Notes: a model not told the origin generated them from the letters alone. A stretch of DNA of 26,028 bases from Candidatus Krumholzibacteriota bacterium (GCA_030672805.1 DAOVFR010000004.1:1-26028), one strand, 5' to 3'. Counted from the first letter of the stretch, positions 14,535 to 23,187 are shown. A program made the numbers and translations.

Positions 14535-15781
14535 TGAAACAACGCATGATCCTGGCTGCGGCTCTCGTGGTGCTCGTCACGTCGAACGCACGCTCACAGC
14601 TCGATGTCCATCTTCGAACGGAGCGTTCCAGAAGGGGAATGATACCGATCGTCATCTCCGCGATCGGCAGCGAGGAGAGGGATCTCAGGTCCCTCGCGCG
14701 CGAGGTTACGTCGGTGCTACGGAAGGACCTCGAATACACCGGTGTCTTCGAGCCGATTGCAGCGTCCGGGGCGCTTCCCCGGGGGGAAACGGCCGCTGCA
14801 TCGTTCGAGGGAACTGTCGGCAGGCGGGAACCGGGATATGTCCTGGAAATGAAGCTGCTCGATTACTCGAGCCGGGAAGTTATCTTCAGCAAGCGGTACA
14901 GCTTCAGGGACAACTCGAAGCGGATCGTCGCCCACACGATCTGCGACGAGATCATGTACTTTCTCGTGGGAGAGAGGGGGATTGCAAGGACGCGGCTTCT
15001 GTTCTGCAGGAAGGGAGCCGGGGCGAAGGATCTGTATTTAATCGATTACGACGGACACGGGGTGAAGCGGCTCACTAACGAAGAGCTCGTCGTTTCCCCG
15101 ATGTGGCTCGATGCGGAACGCCTTTGCTTTACCTCGTACCGGCGCGGCAATCCCGACTGTTACCTGGCAGACCTGAGGGGTGGCAGGCGGAAATTGATAT
15201 CCCACCGGAAGGGATTGAACGTCGCCGGAGATTATCTGCCCGGACGGGACGAGATCGTGATGACACTCAGCCACCGGGGTAACAGCGAGATCTACCACGT
15301 CGATTGCTCGGGTACGATACTGAGCCGGTTGACGCGGAACCGCGCGATCGATTGCTCGCCGTCCTGGTCGCCGAATGGGCGGGAGATCGTATTCGTGTCG
15401 GACCGTACGAGGACCCCTCAGATATACATCATGGACAGGTTCGGGGGCAACGTACGGAGGCTCACGCGCGACGGTTCGTACAACACTTCTCCCGCGTGGT
15501 CTCCACGCGGCGACCTCATCTCGTATGTTTCGAGGGATGGACCGCGGTACCGTCTGATGCTCGCCTCGCCTGACGGTCTTGTCGACGAGGCTCTGTTTGA
15601 TGATTACCTGAGCTACGAAGATCCCTGCTGGGCCCCGGACGGCAGGCACATCGCGGCCACGGTGCGGTACGGCGGCAAACCGTGGATCGTCGTGATCGAT
15701 ACCGAGACGGGAAAAAAGAGGAGACTCGTCCAGGGCGAGACCGCTGCATGGTCCCTGTTTCCATCCAGGAGGAAGAACTGA
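14534..15781 (+). CDS. tolB: TolB periplasmic beta-propeller protein
   Basis: The 415-residue protein has a signal peptide (residues 1-22) and an N-terminal alpha/beta domain to about 145, in which SLAREVTSVLRKDLEYTGVF is the TolB_N signature. A propeller with PD40 repeats follows; the clearest are SPSWSPNGREIVFVSD (275-290), SPAWSPRGDLISYVS (319-333) and DPCWAPDGRHIAATV (363-377). It binds Pal and TolA during outer-membrane constriction. Its ATG overlaps the tolA stop by one base. The second blade (MWLDAERLCFTSYRRG) is degenerate. Several Cys in the propeller are unusual for TolB. Confidence 0.93.
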   Translation: MKQRMILAAALVVLVTSNARSQLDVHLRTERSRRGMIPIVISAIGSEERDLRSLAREVTSVLRKDLEYTGVFEPIAASGALPRGETAAASFEGTVGRREPGYVLEMKLLDYSSREVIFSKRYSFRDNSKRIVAHTICDEIMYFLVGERGIARTRLLFCRKGAGAKDLYLIDYDGHGVKRLTNEELVVSPMWLDAERLCFTSYRRGNPDCYLADLRGGRRKLISHRKGLNVAGDYLPGRDEIVMTLSHRGNSEIYHVDCSGTILSRLTRNRAIDCSPSWSPNGREIVFVSDRTRTPQIYIMDRFGGNVRRLTRDGSYNTSPAWSPRGDLISYVSRDGPRYRLMLASPDGLVDEALFDDYLSYEDPCWAPDGRHIAATVRYGGKPWIVVIDTETGKKRRLVQGETAAWSLFPSRRKN

Positions 15782-15998
15782 TCGCGCCCGCCCGTAAAGC
15801 CCTCCCCGGGACGGGAAAAATTAAAAAAATAACTGTTTCTATTCTTTCCGGCACCTTGTATTATACTCACCAATTAGAATCGGCGCATGCAGCGGGGTCG
15901 GTAGTGTGAGGCTGCGCGATGAGGTCGAGGCAAGTATGGGATTTCAGCTTTCGGAGAGCAATGAGAGTTTCGCTGTCGTAACCAAGGGGGTGCACTCG

Positions 15999-16502
15999 AT
16001 GTTCCGTTATAAATGGCTTGTTCTTGTTCTGGCGCTTCTTCTCCTTTTGCCCGCCTGTGCAAAGAAGGAAGTGGTTCCGGTCGAGGCGGAACCGGAACCT
16101 ATAGAAGAAGTTCCGGTGCCGCCTCCGCCTCTGGAGGAGCCCGAGGAAGAGGTTGTTGAGGAAAAAGAACCGGTCGTCCTGAAAGATATTTTCTTCGATT
16201 ACGACAAGTATGATATAAAGGGCGAGTTCAAGAGCGTCCTTGCCGGGAATGCGGAAATTCTCAACAACAACGCCGATATAGATGTCCTGATCGAGGGGCA
16301 TTGTGATGAGCGCGGGACAAGCGAGTACAACCTGGCACTCGGCGAAAAGAGGGCGAAGGCGGTAATGGACTTTTTCATCGCTTACGGTTTAAACGCCAAC
16401 AGGCTTTCAATGGTAAGTTACGGTGAGGAGCGGCCGTTCGACAGGGGGCACGATGAGGGTGCCTGGGCCATGAACCGCCGTGCCCACCTGGTGATCAAGT
16501 AA
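15999..16502 (+). CDS. pal: Pal, peptidoglycan-associated outer-membrane lipoprotein
   Basis: The 167-residue protein has a lipoprotein signal ending LLPAC with Cys20. A Pro/Glu-rich linker (about 25-60) and an OmpA-like peptidoglycan-binding domain (60-167) follow. The domain carries GHCDERGTSEYNLALGEKRA and NRRAHLVIK, the classic diaminopimelate-binding residues. AAGGGGG lies eight bases before ATG 15999; in-frame starts back to 15906 lack a signal-peptide fit. It is separated from tolB by 217 bases, which contain AT-rich sequence (TATTATACT at 15859-15867) that could be a promoter, but no convincing -35 is seen. Pal tethers the outer membrane to peptidoglycan and is the target of the Tol motor. 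Confidence 0.94.
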   Translation: MFRYKWLVLVLALLLLLPACAKKEVVPVEAEPEPIEEVPVPPPPLEEPEEEVVEEKEPVVLKDIFFDYDKYDIKGEFKSVLAGNAEILNNNADIDVLIEGHCDERGTSEYNLALGEKRAKAVMDFFIAYGLNANRLSMVSYGEERPFDRGHDEGAWAMNRRAHLVIK

Positions 16503-16511
16503 GTACGAACG

Positions 16512-17414
16512 ATGAGAAATTTCCGATTTTCCGGCTGGCCGATCTGCCTGCTTCTGCTGATCGCACTGACCCAGGGTGGGTGCTGGGGGCGAAAATTCTT
16601 CAGGATGCCGGGAGAGACTCTCGACACCTCCGCCAGAGTCGATTCGCTTCTCAGGGAAAACGCGATTCTTCAGAGACGCGTCTATCTTGCCGGGAAATCG
16701 CTCGGCGAGTTGCGCGATTTCAGCAGGAGTGCGAACGCACAGCTGAAGATCGACATCGAGGAATTGAAGGATCAGCTGAACGCCCTGCAGCAGCTCATCA
16801 GGGAGAACGGCGGCGGGGAACCGTACGTGCCGGGTCCGGCACGTGTACGGAGGCCTGATGCTATGGGAGCAGACAGTGTGGGAGGGGACAGGCCTGAAGA
16901 GGCGTTCTCCAACACCGTTCCTGCCGCCGCGGTGCCCCCCGACAGCCAGTTTGTCGCCCCAGGAACGGTGCAGCCCGGAGACACTGTTCCCGGCGCTGCC
17001 GACACAACGGCAGCCGCGGCCGGTGTTGCCGTCCCGCTTCCGGAGGAGATCCACAGACAGGTGTATCTCGATTTCAGCAGGGGGGCGTACCAGCTTGCCC
17101 TCGAGGAATCGGAGCTGTTACTGAAAGAATACCCGGAGCACCCCCTGCGCGAGGAGATCCATTTCATCCGCGGGGAATGCTTTATACAGCAAGAGAAGCA
17201 TTTCGAGTCACTGGAAGAGTTTCTCTTTATCCTCCAGCGGTATCCCCGTGGCAGGAGGGTGCCCGCCGCGCTGCTCAGGATGGCCATAGCGTATGAGAGC
17301 ATCGGCGAGGATGAGATTGCGGCAGGCAAGGTCAGGCAGCTCATACGGGAGTATCCGTACACCGAGGAAGCCGCTTCGGCGAAGGAACGGTTCAAGGATC
17401 TTCTCGAACGGTGA
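16512..17414 (+). CDS. cpoB: CpoB/YbgF-like periplasmic TPR protein
   Basis: The 300-residue protein has a signal sequence ending near Cys24 (LTQGGC, a poor lipobox). A coiled-coil segment follows at about 40-98 (VDSLLRENAILQRRV, later LKDQLNALQQLIREN), then a Pro/Ala/Thr-rich linker (about 100-177). C-terminal tetratricopeptide repeats cover about 180-300 (YQLALEESELLLKEYPEHPL, SLEEFLFILQRYPRGR). This is the CpoB layout; CpoB coordinates outer-membrane constriction with septal peptidoglycan synthesis. It starts nine bases after pal. The low-complexity linker is longer than in E. coli CpoB. Whether it is lipid-anchored is uncertain. Confidence 0.85.
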   Translation: MRNFRFSGWPICLLLLIALTQGGCWGRKFFRMPGETLDTSARVDSLLRENAILQRRVYLAGKSLGELRDFSRSANAQLKIDIEELKDQLNALQQLIRENGGGEPYVPGPARVRRPDAMGADSVGGDRPEEAFSNTVPAAAVPPDSQFVAPGTVQPGDTVPGAADTTAAAAGVAVPLPEEIHRQVYLDFSRGAYQLALEESELLLKEYPEHPLREEIHFIRGECFIQQEKHFESLEEFLFILQRYPRGRRVPAALLRMAIAYESIGEDEIAAGKVRQLIREYPYTEEAASAKERFKDLLER

Positions 17415-17470
17415 TCCGGAGCGCAGCACACGGTTGCACCGGGTGAGCATCAATCCCCGCCGGCCCCGGT

Positions 17471-18772
17471 GTGAGGGGCGTGAATGATACATTGAGTATC
17501 GGCCAACATCTTTCTCTCATTATCTTCATACTGGTCCTCCTGGCGTTTTCCGCATTTTTCTCCGGCTCGGAGACCGCGTTTTTCTCGCTTTCGCGGTTCT
17601 TTGTCTCCGGGATGGAGAAGGAACGTAGCAGGCGCAAGCGGCTGATCCCCGTTCTGCTGGCCGAGCCCAGGGACCTTCTGGTCACCATTCTTTTCGGGAA
17701 CCTCCTTGTCAATATCGCGGGCACCAGCGTGGTGACGGCACTGGTGATAGGCATATACGGCGAAAAGGGTATCGGGATCGCGGTGGGCGTCATGACGGTC
17801 TGCATCCTGCTCGTCGGTGAGATCGTGCCGAAGAGCCTCGCGATTAATAACGCCAGACACGTCGCCGCGATGAACGCGCCACTGCTCAAGCTGTTCATGA
17901 TCGTTTTCACACCGGTCCGTATAGTCCTTGGAGCGATTGCAGATATCGCAGTGGATAAAAGCCGGATTCTCCTTGGAGAGAGAAGGAAGGATTTCGGCGC
18001 GTTCGAGCTGGCCGCCGCCGTGGAGACGGGATACCGCGAGGGGCTCTTCAATGAGTTCGAAAACAAGGTCCTGACCAACCTGTTTCTCTTTTCGGAGACG
18101 ACGGCGCGCGAGATACAGACGCCCCGTGTCGAGGTTTTCTCGCTCGGCGTCGAAACGCCCCTGAACGAGGCGGTGATGCGGATACGCAACCGGGGGTTCA
18201 GCCGCGTACCGCTGTACGAGGGGCAGGACGACCATATCGTCGGTGTGCTTCTGGCCAGGGACCTGCTGCAATACTCGCGGGACGAGCGTGTCGAGCTCGG
18301 TGAGATCATGCGGGCGCCGCGATTCGTTCCCGGGAGCAAGCATATCAGGGAGCTTTTCGGCGAGCTCATCACGGGACGGGAGCACGTTGTGATGGTCGTA
18401 GACGAACATGGCTCATTCGACGGCATCGTCACACTAGAGGACATCCTGGAAGAGATATTCGGGGAGATCCGGGACAGACGCGAACCGAGGGTCGATGAGT
18501 ACCTGCTTGTCGACGGGGACCACGTCGTCGTCGAGGGAGCGCTCGATATAGAGTGTTTCAATGAGCTGTTACATACGGAACTCGAGTCGAGGGATGTCGA
18601 AACCATCGCGGGATACCTCATCGAGAGAATCGGAAGGGTGCCCCGTGAGGGTGAGGTTCATATCCTCGATGGCCTGCGGTTTCTTGTGCTTTCGGCCGAG
18701 TCGACGCGGGTGAACAAGATCAAGATCGAACGGGTCGATCCGGGATCGGAGTGCGATGAATTCCGTTCTTGA
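17471..18772 (+). CDS. CNNM/CorC-type membrane protein (DUF21, CBS pair, CorC_HlyC domain)
   Basis: The 433-residue protein has an N-terminal DUF21 membrane domain (about 14-190) with FSGSETAFFSLSRF and VGEIVPKSLAI. A CBS pair (about 205-335) has FSRVPLYEGQDDHIVG and GIVTLEDILEEIFGEI. A C-terminal CorC_HlyC domain (about 345-425) has DYLIERIGRVPREGE-like sequence (visible as YLIERIGRVPREGEVHI). Members are linked to magnesium/cobalt efflux or cation homeostasis, older name haemolysin-like; the exact ion is unknown. The start is uncertain: GTG 17471 is the longest option, GTG 17480 and TTG 17492 are alternatives, and none has an ideal Shine-Dalgarno. It overlaps the next gene by 17 bases. Confidence 0.88.
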   Translation: MRGVNDTLSIGQHLSLIIFILVLLAFSAFFSGSETAFFSLSRFFVSGMEKERSRRKRLIPVLLAEPRDLLVTILFGNLLVNIAGTSVVTALVIGIYGEKGIGIAVGVMTVCILLVGEIVPKSLAINNARHVAAMNAPLLKLFMIVFTPVRIVLGAIADIAVDKSRILLGERRKDFGAFELAAAVETGYREGLFNEFENKVLTNLFLFSETTAREIQTPRVEVFSLGVETPLNEAVMRIRNRGFSRVPLYEGQDDHIVGVLLARDLLQYSRDERVELGEIMRAPRFVPGSKHIRELFGELITGREHVVMVVDEHGSFDGIVTLEDILEEIFGEIRDRREPRVDEYLLVDGDHVVVEGALDIECFNELLHTELESRDVETIAGYLIERIGRVPREGEVHILDGLRFLVLSAESTRVNKIKIERVDPGSECDEFRS

Positions 18773-19736
18773 GATCATCGTCGTGCTGGTGTTCATAGTG
18801 CTTTCCGCGTTCTTTTCCGGCTCGGAGACGGCGATAGTCTCGTGCAGCAGGATCCGTCTGCGTTACCGGGCTGCGGAAGGGTCGTGGCGGGCGCGGAGGC
18901 TGGAGGGCCTGATCGGCCATCCGGAGCGGTTCTTCAGCATCGTTCTTGTCGGTACGAACCTGTCCGTGATCATCTGCACTGCGGCCGCCACCGCGTTTGC
19001 CGTGTCGCGGCTCGGCAGCCCTGGGGCGGCCGTAGCGACGATCGTTATGACGCCGTTGCTGCTTGTCTTTGGTGAAGTCATTCCGAAGTCGGCATTTCTC
19101 TACCATGCGGACAGGGTCTCGGTCAATGTTGCCCCGGTGCTTCTGTTTTTCTCGTACGCACTGTGGCCGCTCGTCGCGCCGGCGACCCTGCTCAGCCGTT
19201 TTCTCATGCGCCTCGCCGGCTCGCATGATAAGCGTTTCAATATACTGTCCACCCGTGAGGAACTTGTCTACCTGTACCGGCGAGGTAAGAAGGATGGCGC
19301 GCTCGAACGGCGAGAGAGGTTCATCATGAACCGTGTTTTCAATTTCCAGAGCATCCGCGCACGAGAGCTGATCGTCCCGATGAAGAATGTAGTCTCACTT
19401 CCCGTCACGGTTTCTGTCGGAGAGGCCGTCGAGAAGGTGAAAGGACATACTTACTCGCGATTCCCGGTCATTGCCCGGAGCGGGTCCAGGGTCGTTGGAA
19501 TCGCCTCGCTGTTCGACCTGCTCGGCCTTGACGGAGGCGAACGGCTTGCCACGGTGATGCACCCGCCGTTTATCGCCAACGCTGAGGACTCGGCCGAGAA
19601 GCTCCTGCTTGCCATGAAGGACCAGGCTTTGCATATGGCGGTCATCGTCAACGAGAAAGGGGAACATATCGGTATCGTTACGCTCGAAGACATTCTCGAG
19701 AACATCGTGGGCGACATCGCGAACGAGTATGATTGA
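18756..19736 (+). CDS. second CNNM-type protein lacking the C-terminal CorC_HlyC domain
   Basis: The 326-residue paralogue has the same DUF21 landmarks (FFSGSETAIVSCSRI, FGEVIPKSAFLYHADRVS) and a CBS pair (YSRFPVIARSGSRVVGI, HIGIVTLEDILENIVGDI). It stops at ANEYD, exactly where the linker to a CorC_HlyC domain would begin. No continuation in another frame was seen, so this looks like a real short form. Its start lies 17 bases inside the upstream gene, so the two proteins are coupled and could form a heterodimer, as CNNM proteins work as dimers. Heterodimerisation is inference. Confidence 0.88.
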   Translation: MNSVLEIIVVLVFIVLSAFFSGSETAIVSCSRIRLRYRAAEGSWRARRLEGLIGHPERFFSIVLVGTNLSVIICTAAATAFAVSRLGSPGAAVATIVMTPLLLVFGEVIPKSAFLYHADRVSVNVAPVLLFFSYALWPLVAPATLLSRFLMRLAGSHDKRFNILSTREELVYLYRRGKKDGALERRERFIMNRVFNFQSIRARELIVPMKNVVSLPVTVSVGEAVEKVKGHTYSRFPVIARSGSRVVGIASLFDLLGLDGGERLATVMHPPFIANAEDSAEKLLLAMKDQALHMAVIVNEKGEHIGIVTLEDILENIVGDIANEYD

Positions 19737-19771
19737 CGCGAGCGGGCCCGGGAAGCTCTTCCAGGCAAGTA

Positions 19772-20761
19772 TCAGAATGTGATCGGCGAGTGGGGCTCCT
19801 TGCAGATTCGGTAGAAATTGCAAGTCCTGCATCGTTTGTTCTCGACTGTGGGGAAGTGCGCGGGCGACAGTGGTTCGTTTCGTCCCATGTCCCGGTCGAC
19901 GAGCCGGGATGAGAGTTTATCGATACCGGACCTGATATGATCAGAGGCCGCCTCGAGTGCTTCCTCGTCGGCTGCATGCTCGATGATTCTGCCTCCCTGC
20001 AGCAGGTTCACCTCGTAGAGCCGGATCGTTTCGAGGGATTGACCGAGCATCTCCCGGGCGTGGAAGGCGTAAATACCAAGCTGCACGCGGGCCCTTCCCG
20101 CACTGCCGCTCCCGGTTCGGCGATTCGTTTTCCAGTCGATTATATTGAACGTTCCGTCATTTCCACGGTACATGAAGTCGGTCTTTGCGAAGATCTTGAC
20201 CCCGTCGAGCATGAACGATTGTGAGAACTCTGCATGGTCGAGGTCCTCGATGGTCCATGAGGCGGGATCGGAACCGCCGATACGGTCCAGGATGGAGCAT
20301 TCGAAGAGATTTTCGATGCATTCGATACATTCGCGCTTCGCCTGTTCGATACGCTCGTCCGGAATATCGATACGGTACTCGTGCTCGAACAGCGCGAGCC
20401 ATTCGATTCTCAGCCTGTTGCCGCGTTTCTTCGGTTCGCTCAGATACCGCCCCGAGCTCGAGAAGGTGAGCTGTTTCCGGAACAGGTCCAGCATGTAGCT
20501 TGTCACGTCACCCCTGTCCGGGACTCTCCCCTTCACCTTCATCGACTGGAGCACCTTCGATGCGATGTAATGCACGAGCTGGCCTCTCCAGAGGGCCGTC
20601 GAGACGAGACGTTTCAGCTTGAACGCCTCGCGGACCACCGCCGGTGCGGTTCGTTCCCATCCGCGCCAGCTCAGGTAGTAGTGGAAGTAGTACCGCCGCG
20701 GGCATTCGTCGAACATCGATTCGCGCGAGATGGAATAGCCGAAACGGTTAGTGAAGGTCAT
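19772..20761 (-). CDS. stand-alone RecB-type PD-(D/E)XK nuclease with probable Fe-S cluster
   Basis: The 329-residue protein has the RecB/AddB/Cas4 nuclease residues: His64 (RGQLVH), Asp195 (AKTDFMY), Asp209 and Lys211 (IIDWKTNR) and Gln227/Tyr231 (VQLGIYAFHA). One Cys at the N-terminus (Cys20, DECPRRYYF) and three at the C-terminus (Cys311, Cys314, Cys320) match the split 4Fe-4S pattern of AddB and Cas4. There is no helicase domain and no Cas gene nearby. It should cut DNA, probably as a 5' or 3' exonuclease, but partners are unknown. It starts 16 bases after acpS on the same strand, so they are probably co-transcribed. Length is greater than Cas4 (about 200) and close to other stand-alone RecB-family proteins. 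Confidence 0.87.
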   Translation of the reverse strand: MTFTNRFGYSISRESMFDECPRRYYFHYYLSWRGWERTAPAVVREAFKLKRLVSTALWRGQLVHYIASKVLQSMKVKGRVPDRGDVTSYMLDLFRKQLTFSSSGRYLSEPKKRGNRLRIEWLALFEHEYRIDIPDERIEQAKRECIECIENLFECSILDRIGGSDPASWTIEDLDHAEFSQSFMLDGVKIFAKTDFMYRGNDGTFNIIDWKTNRRTGSGSAGRARVQLGIYAFHAREMLGQSLETIRLYEVNLLQGGRIIEHAADEEALEAASDHIRSGIDKLSSRLVDRDMGRNEPLSPAHFPTVENKRCRTCNFYRICKEPHSPITF

Positions 20762-20777
20762 TGTACCTGTACCGGGA

Positions 20778-21158
20778 TCACGCGTTTTCCAGGATCACGA
20801 TTGCCTGCGCGACGTCGCCTTCATGGGTGATGCTGAGGTGCATCCGGTTTATTTCCCGTGTCCGCAGTTCGCTTTCCAGGCGGCCGGAGAGCTTGAGACG
20901 GGGCTGGCCGAGCTTCGTATTCACGACGCTCACCTCTCTCGGCCTGAATCCTTTCCTGAAGCCGGTGCCGAGGGCCTTGAAGAAGGCCTCGCGGGCCGCG
21001 AACCTCGCGGCGAAGAACTGTGCGCGCTTCCTCAGCTTCATCCCCTCGGTAATTTCGTGTTCCGAGAAGATCTTTCCGAGGAACCGTTCACCCCGTCTTT
21101 CGAGTATCCGTTCGATTCTCGGAACGGACACGGTATCGATTCCAATGCCGACGATCAT
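20778..21158 (-). CDS. acpS: holo-[acyl-carrier-protein] synthase AcpS
   Basis: The 126-residue protein matches AcpS over its whole length: GIGIDTVSVPRIERIL with magnesium-binding Asp8, FAAREAFFKALG with Glu57 and Lys61, and the closing MHLSITHEGDVAQAIVILE. It transfers the 4'-phosphopantetheine arm of CoA to acyl-carrier protein, as a cytoplasmic trimer. Its start lies 123 bases from the divergent radical SAM gene. I found no clear minus-strand promoter between them. Confidence 0.95.
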   Translation of the reverse strand: MIVGIGIDTVSVPRIERILERRGERFLGKIFSEHEITEGMKLRKRAQFFAARFAAREAFFKALGTGFRKGFRPREVSVVNTKLGQPRLKLSGRLESELRTREINRMHLSITHEGDVAQAIVILENA

Positions 21159-21190
21159 AACATGCGTTCCGTGTTACGGTGTTTTTACAT

Positions 21191-21219
21191 TTGTCCAGCC
21201 CGGGCGACACCGGTATACT
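21191..21219 (+). promoter_or_regulatory. sigma-70-type promoter of the radical SAM gene
   Basis: TTGTCC (21191-21196) and TATACT (21214-21219) have a 17-base spacer. The predicted start is near 21226, about 55 bases before the ATG at 21282. Confidence 0.55.
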
Positions 21220-21281
21220 ACAACAGGTCGACGGCCCGATACAGTGAAAAACCCGCTCTTCCCTCCAGCCGGAGTAACGTG

Positions 21282-22157
21282 ATGCCGATATACGACGAGC
21301 CGGTCTACCGCCCGCCGAGCGAGGCCAACTCGCTGATCCTTCAGGCGACGATCGGGTGTTCCCACAACAGGTGCCGCTTCTGTTACATGTACAAAGAGAA
21401 GCGGTTCGGGGTTAAACCGTGGGAGCAGCTCGAACGCGAGATCGATTCGGCCGCGGCGGTCAGGCCGGACACGCGCCGCGTGTTTCTCGCCGATGGTGAT
21501 GTATTTGTCCTTTCCACTTCCAGGCTGGAGCGTATCCTCGACCGTCTCGGGGCCTCCTTTCCCCGGCTGCAGCGCGTGACGGGCTATGCAACGCCTGCGA
21601 ATCTCCTCGGCAAACCGGTCGGCGAGATGAGGCTTCTCAGGGAGAAGAAACTGCAGATCCTCTATTACGGCGTCGAGACGGGCGATCCCGAGCTTCTCAA
21701 GGCTGTCGACAAGGGCGCCTCCCCCGACGAGATGGTGGAAGGATGCAGACGTGTCTCGGATGCCGGAATAAAACTGTCCGTCACGGTTATCCTGGGTCTC
21801 GGGGGGCGGGAGAGGAGCGTCCGGCACGCCCGGCTTACCGCGGAGCTGCTCAACAGGGTCCAGCCGAGGTACCTTTCCGCCCTGACCCTGATGCTCGGCC
21901 CCTACAGGGATTCGTACCGCGAGGCGATGGGCGGCGGTTTCACCTTCAATGCTCCCCTCGACGATATCGCCGAACTCCGCGAGCTTGTCGCGCATCTCGA
22001 TACGGACAGGTGTATCTTCAGGAGTAACCACGCTTCGAATTACCTGGCGCTCGGGGGCACACTCGTCAAGGACAGGATGAGGCTGCTCGGGGAGATCGAT
22101 GAGGTGTTGAGAGACCCGCGGGGGAGACTGCGCGGCGAGTGGATGAGAGGATTGTAA
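21282..22157 (+). CDS. radical SAM protein with CX4CX2C cluster motif
   Basis: The 291-residue protein has GCSHNRCRFCYMYK near the N-terminus, with Cys26, Cys31 and Cys34 to hold the 4Fe-4S cluster. The CX4CX2C spacing is one residue longer than the usual CX3CX2C and typifies a subgroup of radical SAM enzymes with the GCSHNxC-x-FC motif. Later family elements include LYYGVETGDPELLKAVDKG and VTVILGLGG. The substrate is unknown. ATG 21282 has GGAG seven bases upstream and lies downstream of the predicted transcription start, so the longer open frame back to 20751 is rejected. The gene converges with the FemAB-like gene. Confidence 0.9.
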   Translation: MPIYDEPVYRPPSEANSLILQATIGCSHNRCRFCYMYKEKRFGVKPWEQLEREIDSAAAVRPDTRRVFLADGDVFVLSTSRLERILDRLGASFPRLQRVTGYATPANLLGKPVGEMRLLREKKLQILYYGVETGDPELLKAVDKGASPDEMVEGCRRVSDAGIKLSVTVILGLGGRERSVRHARLTAELLNRVQPRYLSALTLMLGPYRDSYREAMGGGFTFNAPLDDIAELRELVAHLDTDRCIFRSNHASNYLALGGTLVKDRMRLLGEIDEVLRDPRGRLRGEWMRGL

Positions 22158-22169
22158 GGCCGTGGCCGG

Positions 22170-23129
22170 TCAGCGTCGAATGATACGCCGTATCCACGAA
22201 TCCGCAAAATAGAAGTCGTAGTCGAACCGGACGCCGCCCCACCGTTCCTTGTAGTCGATCAAACCCTTCGAGTAGTAAGGCGAGGCGCCGAGGTTCACCC
22301 GTTCGACACCCTGCTCGATGCCCTCGTGTATCGCTTCGTACAGAAGGATGTGGTTCGGCTTGAACTTTCTCTTATCGTAATCCGAGACGGTCTGCCAGTT
22401 GAAGAGTGTTTTGTGGTGGATGAAGTTGATGCTCGATCCGACCATTTCCCCGTCGGCCATCAAACCGCTCCACACAAGATCCTTCGATCCGTTCATGTTG
22501 CTCAGGATACTCTCGAAGAACTTCCTGCCGTAGAGCGGTCTGTGTTTGCCGTGACGCCTTTCGGTGAGCCGGTACAGCTCGTAGAATTCATCCAGCTGCC
22601 CGGGTTTGCGGATGTGCATGATATCGGTGTCGGCCCGCTTGCCGGTTCTGAGGTGGCCGGCGATCTTCTTGTCGGGGGGCTGGTAGTTACCCGAACCGTT
22701 CAGGCTGATGATGTGTGTGAAAAGCTTCTTCCTGTGCAGGGTGGACCCGTTCAGCCCGATAAAGTTACTCCTCGAATCGGTGATCGCGATTCTTGAGAAG
22801 TTGTTCTCGATCAGGTATTCCTTGACCCGTTTGCTGAACTCCTCCCTGGTATTACCCGGGACGCCCTCGGCGAATATTGCCTCTCCGTATGTGCCGTACG
22901 GCATCGAGTAGAAGGAGCCGAGGCCGATATGCCTTGTGATGATCGCCGGCATGCCGGCGGCCATCCGGCCGTTCTCGAAGCCGCACAGGAATACGGCCTC
23001 CGCATGAGGCGCCAGTCCATCGACGCAGATGTCAGCCCAGGTAACAGTGTGGAAGAACGATCCGCGTTCTGCCAGTTGTTCCCATTGTTTCCTGTCAACG
23101 GAGCGGCGATCAAGAACACGAAAATCCAT
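22170..23129 (-). CDS. FemAB-like GNAT acyltransferase
   Basis: The 319-residue protein has the double-GNAT layout of the FemAB / peptidoglycan bridge-forming group. FFHTVTWADIC comes early; FYELYRLTERRHG and YGRKFFESIL precede the second domain; MVGSSINFIHHKTLFNWQ and NHILLYEAIHEGIEQGVERVNLG lie in the C-terminal GNAT half. Members transfer amino acids from aminoacyl-tRNA or acyl groups from other donors; some act on exopolysaccharide. It has no signal peptide and is probably cytoplasmic. GGAG precedes the ATG by five bases. A bridge-building role cannot be claimed from this sequence alone, although pgeF and tol-pal genes are in the same window. Confidence 0.82.
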   Translation of the reverse strand: MDFRVLDRRSVDRKQWEQLAERGSFFHTVTWADICVDGLAPHAEAVFLCGFENGRMAAGMPAIITRHIGLGSFYSMPYGTYGEAIFAEGVPGNTREEFSKRVKEYLIENNFSRIAITDSRSNFIGLNGSTLHRKKLFTHIISLNGSGNYQPPDKKIAGHLRTGKRADTDIMHIRKPGQLDEFYELYRLTERRHGKHRPLYGRKFFESILSNMNGSKDLVWSGLMADGEMVGSSINFIHHKTLFNWQTVSDYDKRKFKPNHILLYEAIHEGIEQGVERVNLGASPYYSKGLIDYKERWGGVRFDYDFYFADSWIRRIIRR

Positions 23130-23158
23130 AAAGTCTCCATGAAGATGAATTCCCCTAC

Positions 23159-23187
23159 TATTTACTGTAATACTCCCGGCAGGTCAA
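23159..23187 (-). promoter_or_regulatory. possible promoter of the FemAB-like gene
   Basis: On the minus strand TTGACC (23187-23182) and TAAATA (23164-23159) are 17 bases apart. The -35 is good and the -10 is weak. Predicted start is about 25 bases before the ATG at 23129. Confidence 0.4.

Noticed and set aside
15790..15825. Possible terminator after tolB
   Set aside because: The CCCGT/ACGGG stem is only five bases with a long loop and is followed by A rather than T on the plus strand.
20751..21281. Extended N-terminus for the radical SAM protein
   Set aside because: It would run antisense through acpS and start upstream of the predicted promoter; ATG 21282 has a good ribosome-binding site and family-like start.
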